A stretch of 64,000 bases of DNA from JBCCSZ01 sp039821145 (GCA_039821145.1 JBCBOS010000014.1:165299-229298), one strand, 5' to 3'. Shown: positions 46,234-55,540, numbered from the stretch's first letter. Notes: a model not told the origin generated them from the letters alone. Program-made: numbers and translations.

Positions 46234-46769
46234 GCCAACTCCTCATCGATCAAGTGGATCAACTCTGCGAAGCGACCGATGTACACCGACCAGCTCTCTT
46301 TGTAGAAATTCACATCTTTCTTCTCGATCCTCTCCTGGTAGTAGGCCCGTCGCCCCTTCAGGTAGTCAATGTACTTGTTCTTTGTCTTGGGGACGTAGCC
46401 GATGCCATGACAGCCACAGGTGTGAAAGTTGACGCCCGTTCGGTACATGCCTCGGACGATTTCCCATTCTTTGATTTTGTGTTTTTTGGGCGCTTTGAAG
46501 TCAAGGCCCAGGTCTTGCATCAATTGACCACAATCGGGGCATTTCTCCTTCCGATATTTGTAGCGTTCCTCCAGTTCCCGGACCAGTGTGGGATTTTCTT
46601 TGACAAACTTCTTCCGCTTGTCTGAATGGACATCCCAGAAAGCTTTTTTGTAGTTTTCCCAATCCCCATTTTTCATGGCCAAGTCTTCGATCGGCGGCTT
46701 TTTGAAAGACTTCCGACAGTCGAAACAAACGAAGTGAGATTTGTAACTTTTGTAAGCGTATCGACACAT
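46221..46769 (-). CDS. Zinc-ribbon-like protein, unknown function
   Basis: 182 residues. Three Cys clusters: FVCFDCRKSF near the N-terminus, KCPDCGQLM in the middle and FHTCGCHGIGYVP. They suggest one or two zinc-binding knuckles. Between them is a charged helical region (DWENYKKAFWDVHSDKRKKF, LVRELEERYKYRKEK). No signal peptide, so cytoplasmic. The C-terminus (FAELIHLIDEELAKIK) is helical. A nucleic-acid or protein-binding role is possible but not shown. Confidence 0.68.
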   Translation of the reverse strand: MCRYAYKSYKSHFVCFDCRKSFKKPPIEDLAMKNGDWENYKKAFWDVHSDKRKKFVKENPTLVRELEERYKYRKEKCPDCGQLMQDLGLDFKAPKKHKIKEWEIVRGMYRTGVNFHTCGCHGIGYVPKTKNKYIDYLKGRRAYYQERIEKKDVNFYKESWSVYIGRFAELIHLIDEELAKIK

Positions 46770-46803
46770 GTGGAGGTGGATTTTGTGGGATTATGAGAAG
46801 GCG

Positions 46804-48351
46804 TTACAGTCCAATTTTCATCATGCGGTACTCAAGTCCTCCCTTTGTCCTTCCTCTGCCACGTTTAACCAGAGCTGAGAACAAAAAAGTTTTCTTCAAC
46901 CAAGGACGAAAGACAAGGGTTTCAGGATGGGAAACAGTGTAATTTTTCTCTCCTGGCCAAAAGAAGCTTCCTGTCTGTCTTGCCTCTCCATCTTCTGGCC
47001 AAACCCTGCGCACATACAAATGCTCCCCAATAATACTCAACACAAAAAGCCTGTTGTCTACCAATTGCTGACAAGTAGCTGCCCACACGTTCATTTCATT
47101 GGTGAAGCGAACATTTTTTGCCTTGTTAAGATCATCCCTTGACAAGGTCTTGATGTCCCTAACGGCATCCTCCCCACTGCCGATTTGTATGAGGTAGGAA
47201 TTTTCCCACGATATGCTGGTGAGGAGGTTTGCTTCAGCAATGTAACGCTGTTGTTTTGTGTAAAGAAACCTATTACCTATATCCAAGGGGAAAAAGTATG
47301 CATCATCGATAGAAAAAGGTGCTCCGTAAGATGTCAAATGACTCAGGCGTTTGCTGGCATTTGTCTTTTGCAATTGTTCTACATTCACCTTGTCCTCGTA
47401 AAAGTCGGCGGCATTTTCCAGTGCATGAAACTTCTTAAAGACCACCTCTCCGATCGTCCCCTGCTCCACCCAAGCGTAAAACAGTCCGACAGGCAATTTG
47501 ATAAGGCCAGAGGCTTTGGCATCCTTGGTATCAAAAGTACCACAAACCAACAGACGGCCATCTGTGGTGGAGAGCACATCGAAATTGACAAAGCGACTGT
47601 CCTCAAGGTCAAACCGATCTTCAGCGACAACCTCACCCCCTTTCAATTTTTTGACCACAAAGGAATATTGGTTATCGACAAAAAACACATAAAGACAATA
47701 AACCGTACCGCTGCGCTCGTCCTCCACCAGTCGAAGTCTGTACCTGATGCTAGTCTGTTCGAGCAGGACCATTTTCACTGCCTCATCATCATAGTTCCAA
47801 TGAATCACCCTTGCATAGTCATCGTTGATCAAGGGCATCTCACTGGCAAAGACCAAATCAGAGTTTGGTTGCATGGCCCTTTTCTTAAAGACAAAATACG
47901 CCCCCTTTTCATACAAGATCATATCCTGAATGCCGTCCGGATTGGGCAATTTGACAAAGCGTTCACTTTTGCGGTGATCTGCCAGCGATATCTCAATCCA
48001 TTTGCCTTGCGCCCCATTGGAATGATACAACAACATATACAAAATGCCATTGCGAACCTTGGACAGTTGCCTGGCATATCTTCTCTTCTTCCCCAATGGC
48101 AATACCACCTCCAGGCTCCATTGCTCCTCCAAGTCCACGTCAAAGAACTTCACAATCCAAACATCTTCCTTTGGCTTTCGAGATGTGGCCTTTTTTTTGA
48201 AAACCAAAGTGACTCCTTCCTCTGTGGCAAAGTTCTGCTTGATTTCTAAACCCTGCATATTGAGCATGCGAGATTCGAGTATTTTGACAGATTGAGCGGT
48301 CAGGAGTGGATGGCACAGAAAAAAGGCACAAAAAACAACAAAATACTTCAT
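46804..48351 (-). CDS. Secreted unknown protein, tandem paralogue A
   Basis: 515 residues with a signal peptide (FVVFCAFFLCHPLLTAQ). The sequence aligns end to end with the 510-residue protein of the next gene upstream: SVKILESRMLNMQGLEIKQN against SVDIIQSRILDLEGLQLNQT, RNGILYMLLYHSNGAQGKWI against RNGVLHTLLYQNNGTQGKWV, and VVKKLKGGEV against VVKKMEGGEV. Beta-rich, possibly a propeller, with no recognised domain. No membrane segment after the signal and no sorting tail. A -7 element lies at 48419. Confidence 0.7.
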   Translation of the reverse strand: MKYFVVFCAFFLCHPLLTAQSVKILESRMLNMQGLEIKQNFATEEGVTLVFKKKATSRKPKEDVWIVKFFDVDLEEQWSLEVVLPLGKKRRYARQLSKVRNGILYMLLYHSNGAQGKWIEISLADHRKSERFVKLPNPDGIQDMILYEKGAYFVFKKRAMQPNSDLVFASEMPLINDDYARVIHWNYDDEAVKMVLLEQTSIRYRLRLVEDERSGTVYCLYVFFVDNQYSFVVKKLKGGEVVAEDRFDLEDSRFVNFDVLSTTDGRLLVCGTFDTKDAKASGLIKLPVGLFYAWVEQGTIGEVVFKKFHALENAADFYEDKVNVEQLQKTNASKRLSHLTSYGAPFSIDDAYFFPLDIGNRFLYTKQQRYIAEANLLTSISWENSYLIQIGSGEDAVRDIKTLSRDDLNKAKNVRFTNEMNVWAATCQQLVDNRLFVLSIIGEHLYVRRVWPEDGEARQTGSFFWPGEKNYTVSHPETLVFRPWLKKTFLFSALVKRGRGRTKGGLEYRMMKIGL

Positions 48352-48418
48352 AGCTATTTATATTAATTTGCGAAACGATTGGGCTCATCCTCAGGCCAAC
48401 CCAAGGTGAGACAACAAC

Positions 48419-48426
48419 CAAATATA
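48419..48426 (-). promoter_or_regulatory. Candidate -7 element for paralogue A
   Basis: TATATTTG on the minus strand in the 107-base gap between the two paralogues, about 68 bases before the ATG. No -33 element at the right distance. If used, the two copies are transcribed separately. Confidence 0.35.
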
Positions 48427-48458
48427 TATTCAATCCAGAGCGGTTTGGGACTTCGTAC

Positions 48459-49991
48459 TTAAAGCCCCACCTTCACCAAACGATACCCAAACCCTCTCTT
48501 GCGCTTGGCCTTGGCAGATTTGTAGCTGACCATGCCCGCCAACAAATAACTGTTGTCCAACCAAGGTTGAAGCAGAAGGCTTTTGGGATTGGTGAAGGTG
48601 CAATCTTTGTCGCCAGGTACAAAGACTTTTTCAAATTGCTGTGGCTCCCCTCCATCTGGCGAAAGACGGCGAGCATATAGATATTTCCCCACCATGCTCA
48701 ACAGGTAGACTTCGTTGTTCACATTCTGCTGGCAGGTTGAGGCTCGAATGTTCATCCGGAAATTGGACAGGATGTTTTTTGCATTGTTGAGATCTGGCCT
48801 CGACAGTGTCTTGGTGTCCTTGACAGCCTCTGCTCCGGCGCCGATTTGCACGACATAGGAATTTTCCAACAGAATCGTGGTGGGCAAGGAAGATCCTCCA
48901 GTGATTTCCGTCCGGCCAATGTCCATCGGGAAAAAGTACTTTCCATTGACGGAAAAAGGTTTTCTGTAGGTCGTCACACAACTCGAACGCCTGCTGGCAT
49001 CTTTGTCTTGCAAGTCTTCGATCTTGAAATTGCCACGGTAGAAGTCCTCGCCATTTTCCAGGCCGTGAAATTTCTTGAAAACCAGCTCTCCAATTTTCCC
49101 TTGCTCGACCCAACCATAAAACAATCCAACAGGCAATTTGACAAAGCCGGAACTTGTCGCGTCCCTGGTATCAAAAGTACCGCAGACCAATAGGCGGCCA
49201 TCCGCCGTGGAAATGGCATCGAAATTGACAAAGCGATTGTCTTCAAAATCCAGCCTGTCTTCGGCAGTGACTTCGCCTCCTTCCATTTTTTTGACCACAA
49301 AGGAATACTGATTGTTGGACCAAAACACATACAGGCAGTAGACCGCCCCACTGCGCTCGTCCTCTACCACTCGAAGTCGGTATCGAATGGAACTTGCTTC
49401 GAGCGAGATCATCTTCATCGCCCCTTCGTCATAATCCCAATGAGCCAGCTCTGTCTTGTCTCCACTTTTTAGACCCAGCGTCCGAAAAGTACTCAAATCC
49501 GAATTGGGCTCCAGAGGCGTTCGCTTGAGGAGAAAATACACTCCGGTCCCTTGCAAGAGCATGTCCTGAATGCCGTATTGGGTGGGCAAATCAACAGTTC
49601 GCTCACTTTTGCTGTAGTCCGCCAAGGAGATTTCCACCCATTTTCCTTGCGTCCCATTGTTTTGGTACAACAATGTATGCAGGACCCCATTGCGAACCTT
49701 GGACAACTGCAAACCGAATCCCTTCTTTTTCTCCATAGGAAAGCTCACTTCTAAGGTCGATTTCTCCACAAAGTTTGCATTCAAAAACTTCAGTACCCAA
49801 ACGGTCTCCTTGCTCTTGCGACTCTTGGATATTTTCCGAAACACCAAGGCAACGCCTTTCTCCGTGGCAATGGTCTGATTGAGCTGCAGCCCTTCCAGAT
49901 CGAGGATGCGCGATTGAATGATGTCGACAGATTGGGCAGGCAGTGACAAAGAGAGTAGGCAAAACCCTAGAAGGGCCAAAAAATGCTTCAT
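48459..49991 (-). CDS. Secreted unknown protein, tandem paralogue B
   Basis: 510 residues with a signal peptide (FLALLGFCLLSLSLPAQ). It is the paralogue of the next gene downstream, with conserved blocks including VVEDERSGAVYCLYVF, RFVNFDAISTADGRLLVCGT, KLPVGLFYGWVEQGKIGELV and YFFPMDIG. The last part (CTFTNPKSLLLQPWLDNSYL) matches the copy's TVSHPETLVFRPWLKKTFLF. It may be a large beta-propeller-like periplasmic or outer-membrane-associated protein. Function unknown. Confidence 0.7.
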   Translation of the reverse strand: MKHFLALLGFCLLSLSLPAQSVDIIQSRILDLEGLQLNQTIATEKGVALVFRKISKSRKSKETVWVLKFLNANFVEKSTLEVSFPMEKKKGFGLQLSKVRNGVLHTLLYQNNGTQGKWVEISLADYSKSERTVDLPTQYGIQDMLLQGTGVYFLLKRTPLEPNSDLSTFRTLGLKSGDKTELAHWDYDEGAMKMISLEASSIRYRLRVVEDERSGAVYCLYVFWSNNQYSFVVKKMEGGEVTAEDRLDFEDNRFVNFDAISTADGRLLVCGTFDTRDATSSGFVKLPVGLFYGWVEQGKIGELVFKKFHGLENGEDFYRGNFKIEDLQDKDASRRSSCVTTYRKPFSVNGKYFFPMDIGRTEITGGSSLPTTILLENSYVVQIGAGAEAVKDTKTLSRPDLNNAKNILSNFRMNIRASTCQQNVNNEVYLLSMVGKYLYARRLSPDGGEPQQFEKVFVPGDKDCTFTNPKSLLLQPWLDNSYLLAGMVSYKSAKAKRKRGFGYRLVKVGL

Positions 49992-50122
49992 AGCTTTTCA
50001 AATTAGGGATGAAATGAAAAATCCAAGCTCAATTTACGGAACAATATTTCACATTCAAATTATTGGGAGGGGGAAAATACAGCCATCGTCAAGTACTTTT
50101 GCATAGCTACCGTACATGGTCA

Positions 50123-50152
50123 TTTGTCAAAAGGTGGAAAGCAGTAACTTTG
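50123..50152 (+). promoter_or_regulatory. Consensus Bacteroidota promoter
   Basis: TTTG (50123-50126), 18 bases, TAACTTTG (50145-50152). Both boxes match the consensus, with spacing one base short of the usual 19. Transcription would start near 50159, 27 bases before the ATG of the next gene. Confidence 0.62.
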
Positions 50153-50185
50153 TAGTGACCAATAAAAACAACTGTTACACAAGAG

Positions 50186-50728
50186 ATGACAATGACAACA
50201 ATCAATGACATCCCAGATCACATCAAACCTCTGCTTGGAAAACAGATCACAGCTGCCAGCATGGACAAGTACCCATTCAAACAGGAGGATGAAACCGCAT
50301 TGTTTGGAGAGAAGGCAATGATTTATTTTTCCGATGGTCTTTCCCTCCAAATTTCGACAGAAGACAGTACTCATTTTACTGAAGGAGGAGAGCTAGCATT
50401 GGCATTGAATCAAAGCAAGCCTGTCGCTGGTTCAACATTCAAAGAAAATGAAATTTCCGTGGTCAAGATATTTGAATGGGAAAAGACAGATGAAAATCTC
50501 AATGATGAGAAGAAATGTTTTGCACAAATTGAATTTCACAGCAGTCACGAATTGATTCTGTCCTGCGGCTTTTTCTATTTTGATCACGAATCGGACAAGA
50601 TGGAATGCCTGGTCACAGGTGATTTGTCCATCAGTTGTACCAATGAACTGTCTGCACTTGATTTTGAACAAAACTCATCTGCAAAATCGTCACATCTCTT
50701 CAAATCAACCTACCGGCTTCCCTCTTGA
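50186..50728 (+). CDS. Unknown cytoplasmic protein, 180 residues
   Basis: No signal peptide or membrane segment. Acidic and beta-rich with blocks such as HIKPLLGKQITAASMDKYPF, MIYFSDGLSLQISTED, ISVVKIFEWEKTDENLND and LILSCGFFYFDHESDKMECL. It has a strong promoter of its own. I recognise no family; the size and single-copy monocistronic context fit an immunity or stress protein, but nothing proves it. A second ATG two codons in (50192) is equally possible. Confidence 0.65.
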   Translation: MTMTTINDIPDHIKPLLGKQITAASMDKYPFKQEDETALFGEKAMIYFSDGLSLQISTEDSTHFTEGGELALALNQSKPVAGSTFKENEISVVKIFEWEKTDENLNDEKKCFAQIEFHSSHELILSCGFFYFDHESDKMECLVTGDLSISCTNELSALDFEQNSSAKSSHLFKSTYRLPS

Positions 50729-50953
50729 GATCCTCCGCCATATTCGATGGTATGTCTCTCACAGCATACATTCAAGGGCCAATGCCAAAACAATAAACCC
50801 CAATACAAAAAACGTCATACATCGCCGCGGCCAATGCGCTGTACATGCTCTACACGGACAACAACATCAGAATGCTGATCAGCATCGTCATCAACAAGAG
50901 TCAAAACACAAGGTCTGTCCTCCAATACGAAAAAACATCATCGCCAGAGGATA

Positions 50954-51970
50954 TCAACCCTCCCAGCCTGCTCGCAGGGCATAGGTCTGCCGCATCCGAT
51001 CATACAAACGCTCCGCCTCGGGAAAGCTCAAGGTCTGCTGCCCATCTGAAAAGGCTTTTTCCGGCGTCTCATGCACTTCGAAGATTACACCGTCCGCTCC
51101 CGCGATGATGCCCGCCAAGGCCACCGAATCGACGAAGCGACGAAGGCCAATTCCATGCGATGGATCCACGATGACAGGCAAGTGCGTCTTCTCCTTAAGA
51201 ATGGGAATGGCATTGATGTCCAAAGTATTACGATAGGCTTTTTCGTAGGAACGAATGCCCCGCTCGCAGAGCATGATGCGCTCATTGCCATTGGAAAAAA
51301 TGTACTCCGCCGCATGCAGCAACTCATCGATGGTGCCACTGATGCCGCGCTTGAGCAGCACAGGTCTGTCCACCTTTCCCAAGGCATCCAATAGGTTGAA
51401 ATTTTGCGAGTTGCGAGCACCCACCTGGAAAATGTCTACGTACTCCAACATGGCGTCGATCTGCTCGACCATCATCACCTCGGTAATGATCTTGATGCCA
51501 GCCGCTCTGGCTTTTTCATACCACAGCTTCAGTCCATCAATTCCCAGGCCACGGAAAGAATAGGGCGAACTGCGCGGCTTGTACACGCCACCGCGCATGA
51601 TCCGAACATTGTTGGCCACAAGATGCGCCACCGTCTTTTCGATCTGCTCTTCTGATTCGATGGAACAAGGCCCGGCCATCATCTCAAAATGACCTGTCCC
51701 AATTTCCACCCCATCCCCCAAGTCGATGCAAGTATCCTCGACCTTCCACTTTTTGGATACCAATTTGTAGGAATCACTCACGCGGTGAATGTCGCGAATT
51801 CCCGGCATGGTACCGATGGACCGCAGGTCAAAATCCTTTTTTCCAACGCAGATGATGTAGTCCCCAAATTGGGTCTTGACAGGATTGCCCTTGTACTGAA
51901 TGTCGTCTAGCTTGTCTTGCAATCGCTGCAACTGCTGTTCGCTGATGTCTTCTTTGAGTTGGATGATCAT
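50954..51970 (-). CDS. aroF: 3-deoxy-7-phosphoheptulonate (DAHP) synthase
   Basis: 338 residues. An N-terminal ferredoxin-like regulatory domain (about 1-70, MIIQLKEDISEQQLQRL) precedes the type I-beta barrel: MAGPCSIESEEQIE, MRGGVYKPRSSPYSFRGLG, VGARNSQNFNLL, LLKRGISGTIDELLHAAEYI, LCERGIRSYEK and VIVDPSHGIG. It condenses PEP and erythrose 4-phosphate, the first step of the aromatic pathway. Its start overlaps the trpA stop in TCAT/ATGA, so it is translationally coupled and last in the trp operon. This places supply of shikimate precursors under tryptophan control. Confidence 0.95.
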   Translation of the reverse strand: MIIQLKEDISEQQLQRLQDKLDDIQYKGNPVKTQFGDYIICVGKKDFDLRSIGTMPGIRDIHRVSDSYKLVSKKWKVEDTCIDLGDGVEIGTGHFEMMAGPCSIESEEQIEKTVAHLVANNVRIMRGGVYKPRSSPYSFRGLGIDGLKLWYEKARAAGIKIITEVMMVEQIDAMLEYVDIFQVGARNSQNFNLLDALGKVDRPVLLKRGISGTIDELLHAAEYIFSNGNERIMLCERGIRSYEKAYRNTLDINAIPILKEKTHLPVIVDPSHGIGLRRFVDSVALAGIIAGADGVIFEVHETPEKAFSDGQQTLSFPEAERLYDRMRQTYALRAGWEG

Positions 51971-52794
51971 GATCGTTTTTTTTGAGTTGAAAAAAGGGGG
52001 TCAAACGCCAACGGCCTTGGTGGTATTTTGATGCGGCCGACAAATTCGTGTACACAGCTTTCCACTTCCTCACATTGGCCCAAGGCCTTGATGAACGCAC
52101 TGCCGATGATGGCACCGCGGGCATAGCCGCAAGCTGTTTTGTAAGTCTCGTGGCTCGATATGCCAAAACCAATCAGACGAGGATGCTGCAATTCCATCTC
52201 ATTGATTCGGTTGAAGTATGCCAATTGCGCCTCGCTCAAACCCGTTTTTGCTCCGGTAATCGACGCATTGGAAACCATATAAATGAAGCCGCGATTCAAA
52301 GTGTCTACCTTGCGAATGCGCTCATCTGGCGTCTGAGGCGTGATGAGAAAAGTGATGTCCAAGTCCAGCTTTTCAAACAACTGCTGGTACTCGTTTTCGT
52401 AAACGTGCAGTGGCAGATCGGGCAAAATGAGTCCATCGACGCCCACTTCTTTGCACTTGCTAAAAAAGGCTTCCTCGCCATATTGCATCACCTGATTGAA
52501 ATAGCCCATCATCATCAGAGGGATGTCGGTCTGCTGCCGAACCTCTGCAATTTGCTCAAACAAAATCGGCAAGGTCATGCCATTCTGAAGGGCCTTCTGA
52601 CCGCTTTGCTGAATCGTGGGTCCATCGGCCAAAGGGTCGGAATACGGCATTCCAATCTCGATCAAATCAGCACCAGCCTGGTCCAAAGAACGGATGATGG
52701 GAATGGTATCTTCCAACTTGGGATAGCCCGCCGTGAAGTAGATGTTGAGCAGATCCTGTCGGTCACTTGCAAATAATCGTTGCAATCTGTTCAT
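51967..52794 (-). CDS. trpA: Tryptophan synthase alpha subunit
   Basis: 275 residues. Active-site Glu in LIEIGMPYSDPLADGPTIQ, Asp in DGLILPDLPLHVYENE, then ITPQTPDERI and IGFGISSHETYK. It cleaves indole-3-glycerol phosphate to indole and glyceraldehyde 3-phosphate, passing indole to TrpB. It lies 13 bases after trpB and overlaps the DAHP synthase start by four bases. Confidence 0.97.
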   Translation of the reverse strand: MNRLQRLFASDRQDLLNIYFTAGYPKLEDTIPIIRSLDQAGADLIEIGMPYSDPLADGPTIQQSGQKALQNGMTLPILFEQIAEVRQQTDIPLMMMGYFNQVMQYGEEAFFSKCKEVGVDGLILPDLPLHVYENEYQQLFEKLDLDITFLITPQTPDERIRKVDTLNRGFIYMVSNASITGAKTGLSEAQLAYFNRINEMELQHPRLIGFGISSHETYKTACGYARGAIIGSAFIKALGQCEEVESCVHEFVGRIKIPPRPLAFDPLFSTQKKRS

Positions 52795-52807
52795 GATGAA
52801 ATGCGCT

Positions 52808-53989
52808 TTAAGGTTTGATGTATTGAATGTAGGTGCCCAAATCTTTGTCGCCCCGCCCGGACAAGTTTACCACGATGATGTCATCGGCCTTGTAATCGAT
52901 GTGGTCAAAGGCTGCAAAAGCATGGGCCGTTTCCAAGGCGGGAATGATGCCCTCTTGTCGACTGAGGAAAAAGGCGGCATCGATGGCTTCCCGATCCGAA
53001 ATGCTGACCGCTTCTGCCCGACCACTGCTGATCAAATGGGCGTGCATGGGGCCAATGCCTGGGTAATCAAGGCCAGCAGAAATGGAGTATGGCTCGATGA
53101 TTTGCCCGTCCGCTGTCTGCATCAGCAAGGTCCGGCTGCCGTGTATGATCCCCCTGGTTCCCAAGACGCTGGTCGCCGCCGACTCTCCACTGTGGATGCC
53201 CTTGCCAGCCGCTTCCACCGCCACCAGTCGGACATCCTCTTCGTCCAAATAATGATAATAAGCCCCGGCTGCATTGCTGCCACCTCCCACACAAGCGATG
53301 ATGATGTCTGGATTTTCCCGACCACATTGCTCCTTCAACTGCCAGCGCATTTCCTTGCTGATTACCGATTGAAAGCGCGCCACCATGTCTGGATATGGGT
53401 GAGGTCCCACCACCGAACCGATGATGTAATGGGTATTTTCCGGATTGTTGATCCAATCGCGGATGGCTTCATTGGTCGCATCCTTCAGGGTTTGGCTGCC
53501 ACTGGTCGCAGGCACCACCTTGGCCCCGAGCATGCGCATGCGAGAGACGTTTGGTGCTTGCCGTTCAATGTCCACAGCCCCCATGTACACGATGCACTCA
53601 ATGCCCATCAGCGCACAGACGGTAGCAGTCGCCACCCCATGCTGGCCAGCTCCTGTCTCTGCAATGATGCGTTTTTTGCCCAGTCGCTTGGCCATCAAAA
53701 TCTGACCAATGGTATTGTTGATTTTGTGAGCCCCTGTATGGTTGAGGTCTTCGCGCTTGAGATAAATCTGCGTTTTGTAATGGGCCGACAATCGCTTGGC
53801 AAAATACAGCGGCGACGGTCGACCAACATAATCGGCCAACAACTGCTGAAACTCTTTTTGAAAGGAAGCCTCCGCCATGATGTCCAAATAACGGTTCCGC
53901 AATTCCTCTACGTTGGGATACAGCATTTCGGGGATGAAGGCCCCGCCAAACTCTCCATAATATCCTTTGGGATCAACTGCAAATGTCAT
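52808..53989 (-). CDS. trpB: Tryptophan synthase beta subunit
   Basis: 393 residues. Opening GYYGEFGGAFIPEMLYPNVE; PLP lysine in LKREDLNHTGAHKINNTIGQ; active-site Glu region ETGAGQHGVATATVCALMG; phosphate loop CVGGGSNAAGAYYHY; C-terminal LSGRGDKDLGTY. It joins indole and serine to make tryptophan. It starts 2 bases after the trpF stop, so coupled translation is likely. Confidence 0.98.
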   Translation of the reverse strand: MTFAVDPKGYYGEFGGAFIPEMLYPNVEELRNRYLDIMAEASFQKEFQQLLADYVGRPSPLYFAKRLSAHYKTQIYLKREDLNHTGAHKINNTIGQILMAKRLGKKRIIAETGAGQHGVATATVCALMGIECIVYMGAVDIERQAPNVSRMRMLGAKVVPATSGSQTLKDATNEAIRDWINNPENTHYIIGSVVGPHPYPDMVARFQSVISKEMRWQLKEQCGRENPDIIIACVGGGSNAAGAYYHYLDEEDVRLVAVEAAGKGIHSGESAATSVLGTRGIIHGSRTLLMQTADGQIIEPYSISAGLDYPGIGPMHAHLISSGRAEAVSISDREAIDAAFFLSRQEGIIPALETAHAFAAFDHIDYKADDIIVVNLSGRGDKDLGTYIQYIKP

Positions 53990-53991
53990 GT

Positions 53992-54696
53992 CTACTTTCG
54001 TTTAAGTTTTTTCAAAAATTGATCGATTCGCTCCAAATCTTTGTGCGCAGGAGACAGTTCAAAGCGACTGTTGATGTCCACCACAGACAATTGAGCGAAT
54101 GGCAAATCGGCAATCTCACTTGCCATCTCTACCTGGATGCCACCACTCAATACAAAGGCCTTGTCCTGTTTGTAATCGCTGAGGACAGACCAGTCGAACG
54201 TCCGACCATTGCCTCCTCTCTTGGCGCCTTTGGTATCGAATAAAAAAGCATCGCACATTGCGTCATATGCAGTTAGCTGACCAAAATCAAATGTACTTCC
54301 CACAGAAAAGACTTTCCAAATCTGCAGGCCACGAGCTTTCCAAAACCCGCACTCTGCTGCCGACTCTTCTCCATGTAATTGCAATACATCCAAGGCATAG
54401 TCGGCAATCATTTGCTCGATGTAGGTCCGTTCGGCATTGACAAATACCCCAACCCTTTGGATGCCTGCCTCTTGGCTGAGCCGGATGATCTCCCCGCGCT
54501 GCTCGGCCGTTTGTGGACCGACGAAACGAGACGATTTTTCATAAAAAATCAAGCCCATATAATCAACCGCCAATGCACACAAACCAGCAATGTTGTCCAA
54601 CTCCCGCATGCCACAAACTTTGACAGCTGGCCGGGAAGTCATTGTGGATGGACTGTGCATTGCCATCGGATCGGATGTCTGTCCAGAATCAGTCAT
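53992..54696 (-). CDS. trpF: Phosphoribosylanthranilate isomerase
   Basis: 234 residues if the ATG at 54696 is used, which overlaps the end of trpC by 8 bases. Later ATGs (54642 is closest to the conserved VKVCGM) would give the more usual length, so the N-terminus is uncertain. Motifs: catalytic Cys in VKVCGMREL, LIFYEKSSRFVG, VGVFVNA, LQLHGEES, and catalytic Asp in TFDWSVLSD followed by FVLSGGIQ. It converts PRA to CdRP, the fourth enzymatic step of the pathway. Its stop is 2 bases before trpB. Confidence 0.93.
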   Translation of the reverse strand: MTDSGQTSDPMAMHSPSTMTSRPAVKVCGMRELDNIAGLCALAVDYMGLIFYEKSSRFVGPQTAEQRGEIIRLSQEAGIQRVGVFVNAERTYIEQMIADYALDVLQLHGEESAAECGFWKARGLQIWKVFSVGSTFDFGQLTAYDAMCDAFLFDTKGAKRGGNGRTFDWSVLSDYKQDKAFVLSGGIQVEMASEIADLPFAQLSVVDINSRFELSPAHKDLERIDQFLKKLKRK

Positions 54697-55501
54697 TTTC
54701 TGATTGTATGGTGATTCGTTTGCGAATGTCATTGACCAAGGCGGCACAAGCGCGGGCCGGATCGGGCGTCTTCATAAAGTGCTCCCCAATCAAAAAGCCT
54801 TGATAGCCCGCCTCTTTCAACTCGACAATGCTGCTGGCCTGACTGATGCCGCTCTCCGATACCTTTACCAGCTCAGATGGAATCTTGTCCACCAATTGCA
54901 GAGAAGTGTCGATGCTGACCGTGAAGTTTTTCAAATCGCGATTGTTGACGCCCACCAAATCAACGGCCATGCTGAGTTTGTCCAACTGGTCTTCTGAATG
55001 GACTTCCATCAACACTTCCAATCCCAAGGACTTGGCAAATCGAGCCAATTGGTCCAGACTGGTTTTGTCGAGACATTCTGCAATCAACAGCACGGCATCG
55101 GCACCAATCGAACGGGCCTCTAATATCTGGTATTCGTCGATGATGAAATCCTTTCGTAGGATGGGACAAAAGTTGAACTTGCGGGCTTCTGTCAGGTCAG
55201 AGTTTTGACCGCCAAAGAATTGCTCATCTGTCAACACACTCAAGGCAGAAGCACCCGCTTGCATGTAGCCGATCGACACGCGTTCCACGGCGGCATGTGG
55301 ATTGATGTTGCCCTTGGAGGGAGAGCGACGTTTGAACTCGGCAATGATGCCAGACTTGTCCGGACGCAGCAAATATTTTTTGAGCGACACAACGGGCGTT
55401 TCGTAGTAAATGCTTTTCTCCAACAATGCCATCGGGTACAGCATCTTCCGTTGGGCAACTTCCTTTTTCTTGTGGGCGATGATTTCTTCCAGGATACTCA
55501 T
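54689..55501 (-). CDS. trpC: Indole-3-glycerol phosphate synthase
   Basis: 270 residues. Motifs: IIAEFKRRSPSKGNINP (catalytic Glu and Lys), FFGGQNSDLTEARKF, ILRKDFIIDEYQILEARSIG, VGVNNRDLKNFTV, KVSESGISQ and GFLIGEHFM. It closes the indole ring from CdRP. It begins 39 bases after trpD and ends inside the likely start region of trpF. Confidence 0.97.
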   Translation of the reverse strand: MSILEEIIAHKKKEVAQRKMLYPMALLEKSIYYETPVVSLKKYLLRPDKSGIIAEFKRRSPSKGNINPHAAVERVSIGYMQAGASALSVLTDEQFFGGQNSDLTEARKFNFCPILRKDFIIDEYQILEARSIGADAVLLIAECLDKTSLDQLARFAKSLGLEVLMEVHSEDQLDKLSMAVDLVGVNNRDLKNFTVSIDTSLQLVDKIPSELVKVSESGISQASSIVELKEAGYQGFLIGEHFMKTPDPARACAALVNDIRKRITIQSEND

Positions 55502-55540
55502 ATCATTGGTTTTGAGTGTGTGACGTCAATTCTTATTTTC

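Noticed and set aside
50795..50915. Minus-strand hydrophobic frame MTMLISILMLLSV, an in-frame TAG, then SMYSALAAAMYDV and a shifted VLGFIVLALALECML, looking like a broken small membrane protein downstream of the DAHP synthase gene
   Set aside because: It needs both a stop and a frameshift in 40 codons, has no start context, and the plus strand reads equally open; chance hydrophobic composition is as likely.
52742..54022. Plus-strand open frame of 426 codons across trpA-trpB-trpF
   Set aside because: Antisense to three highly conserved trp genes; no motifs of its own.
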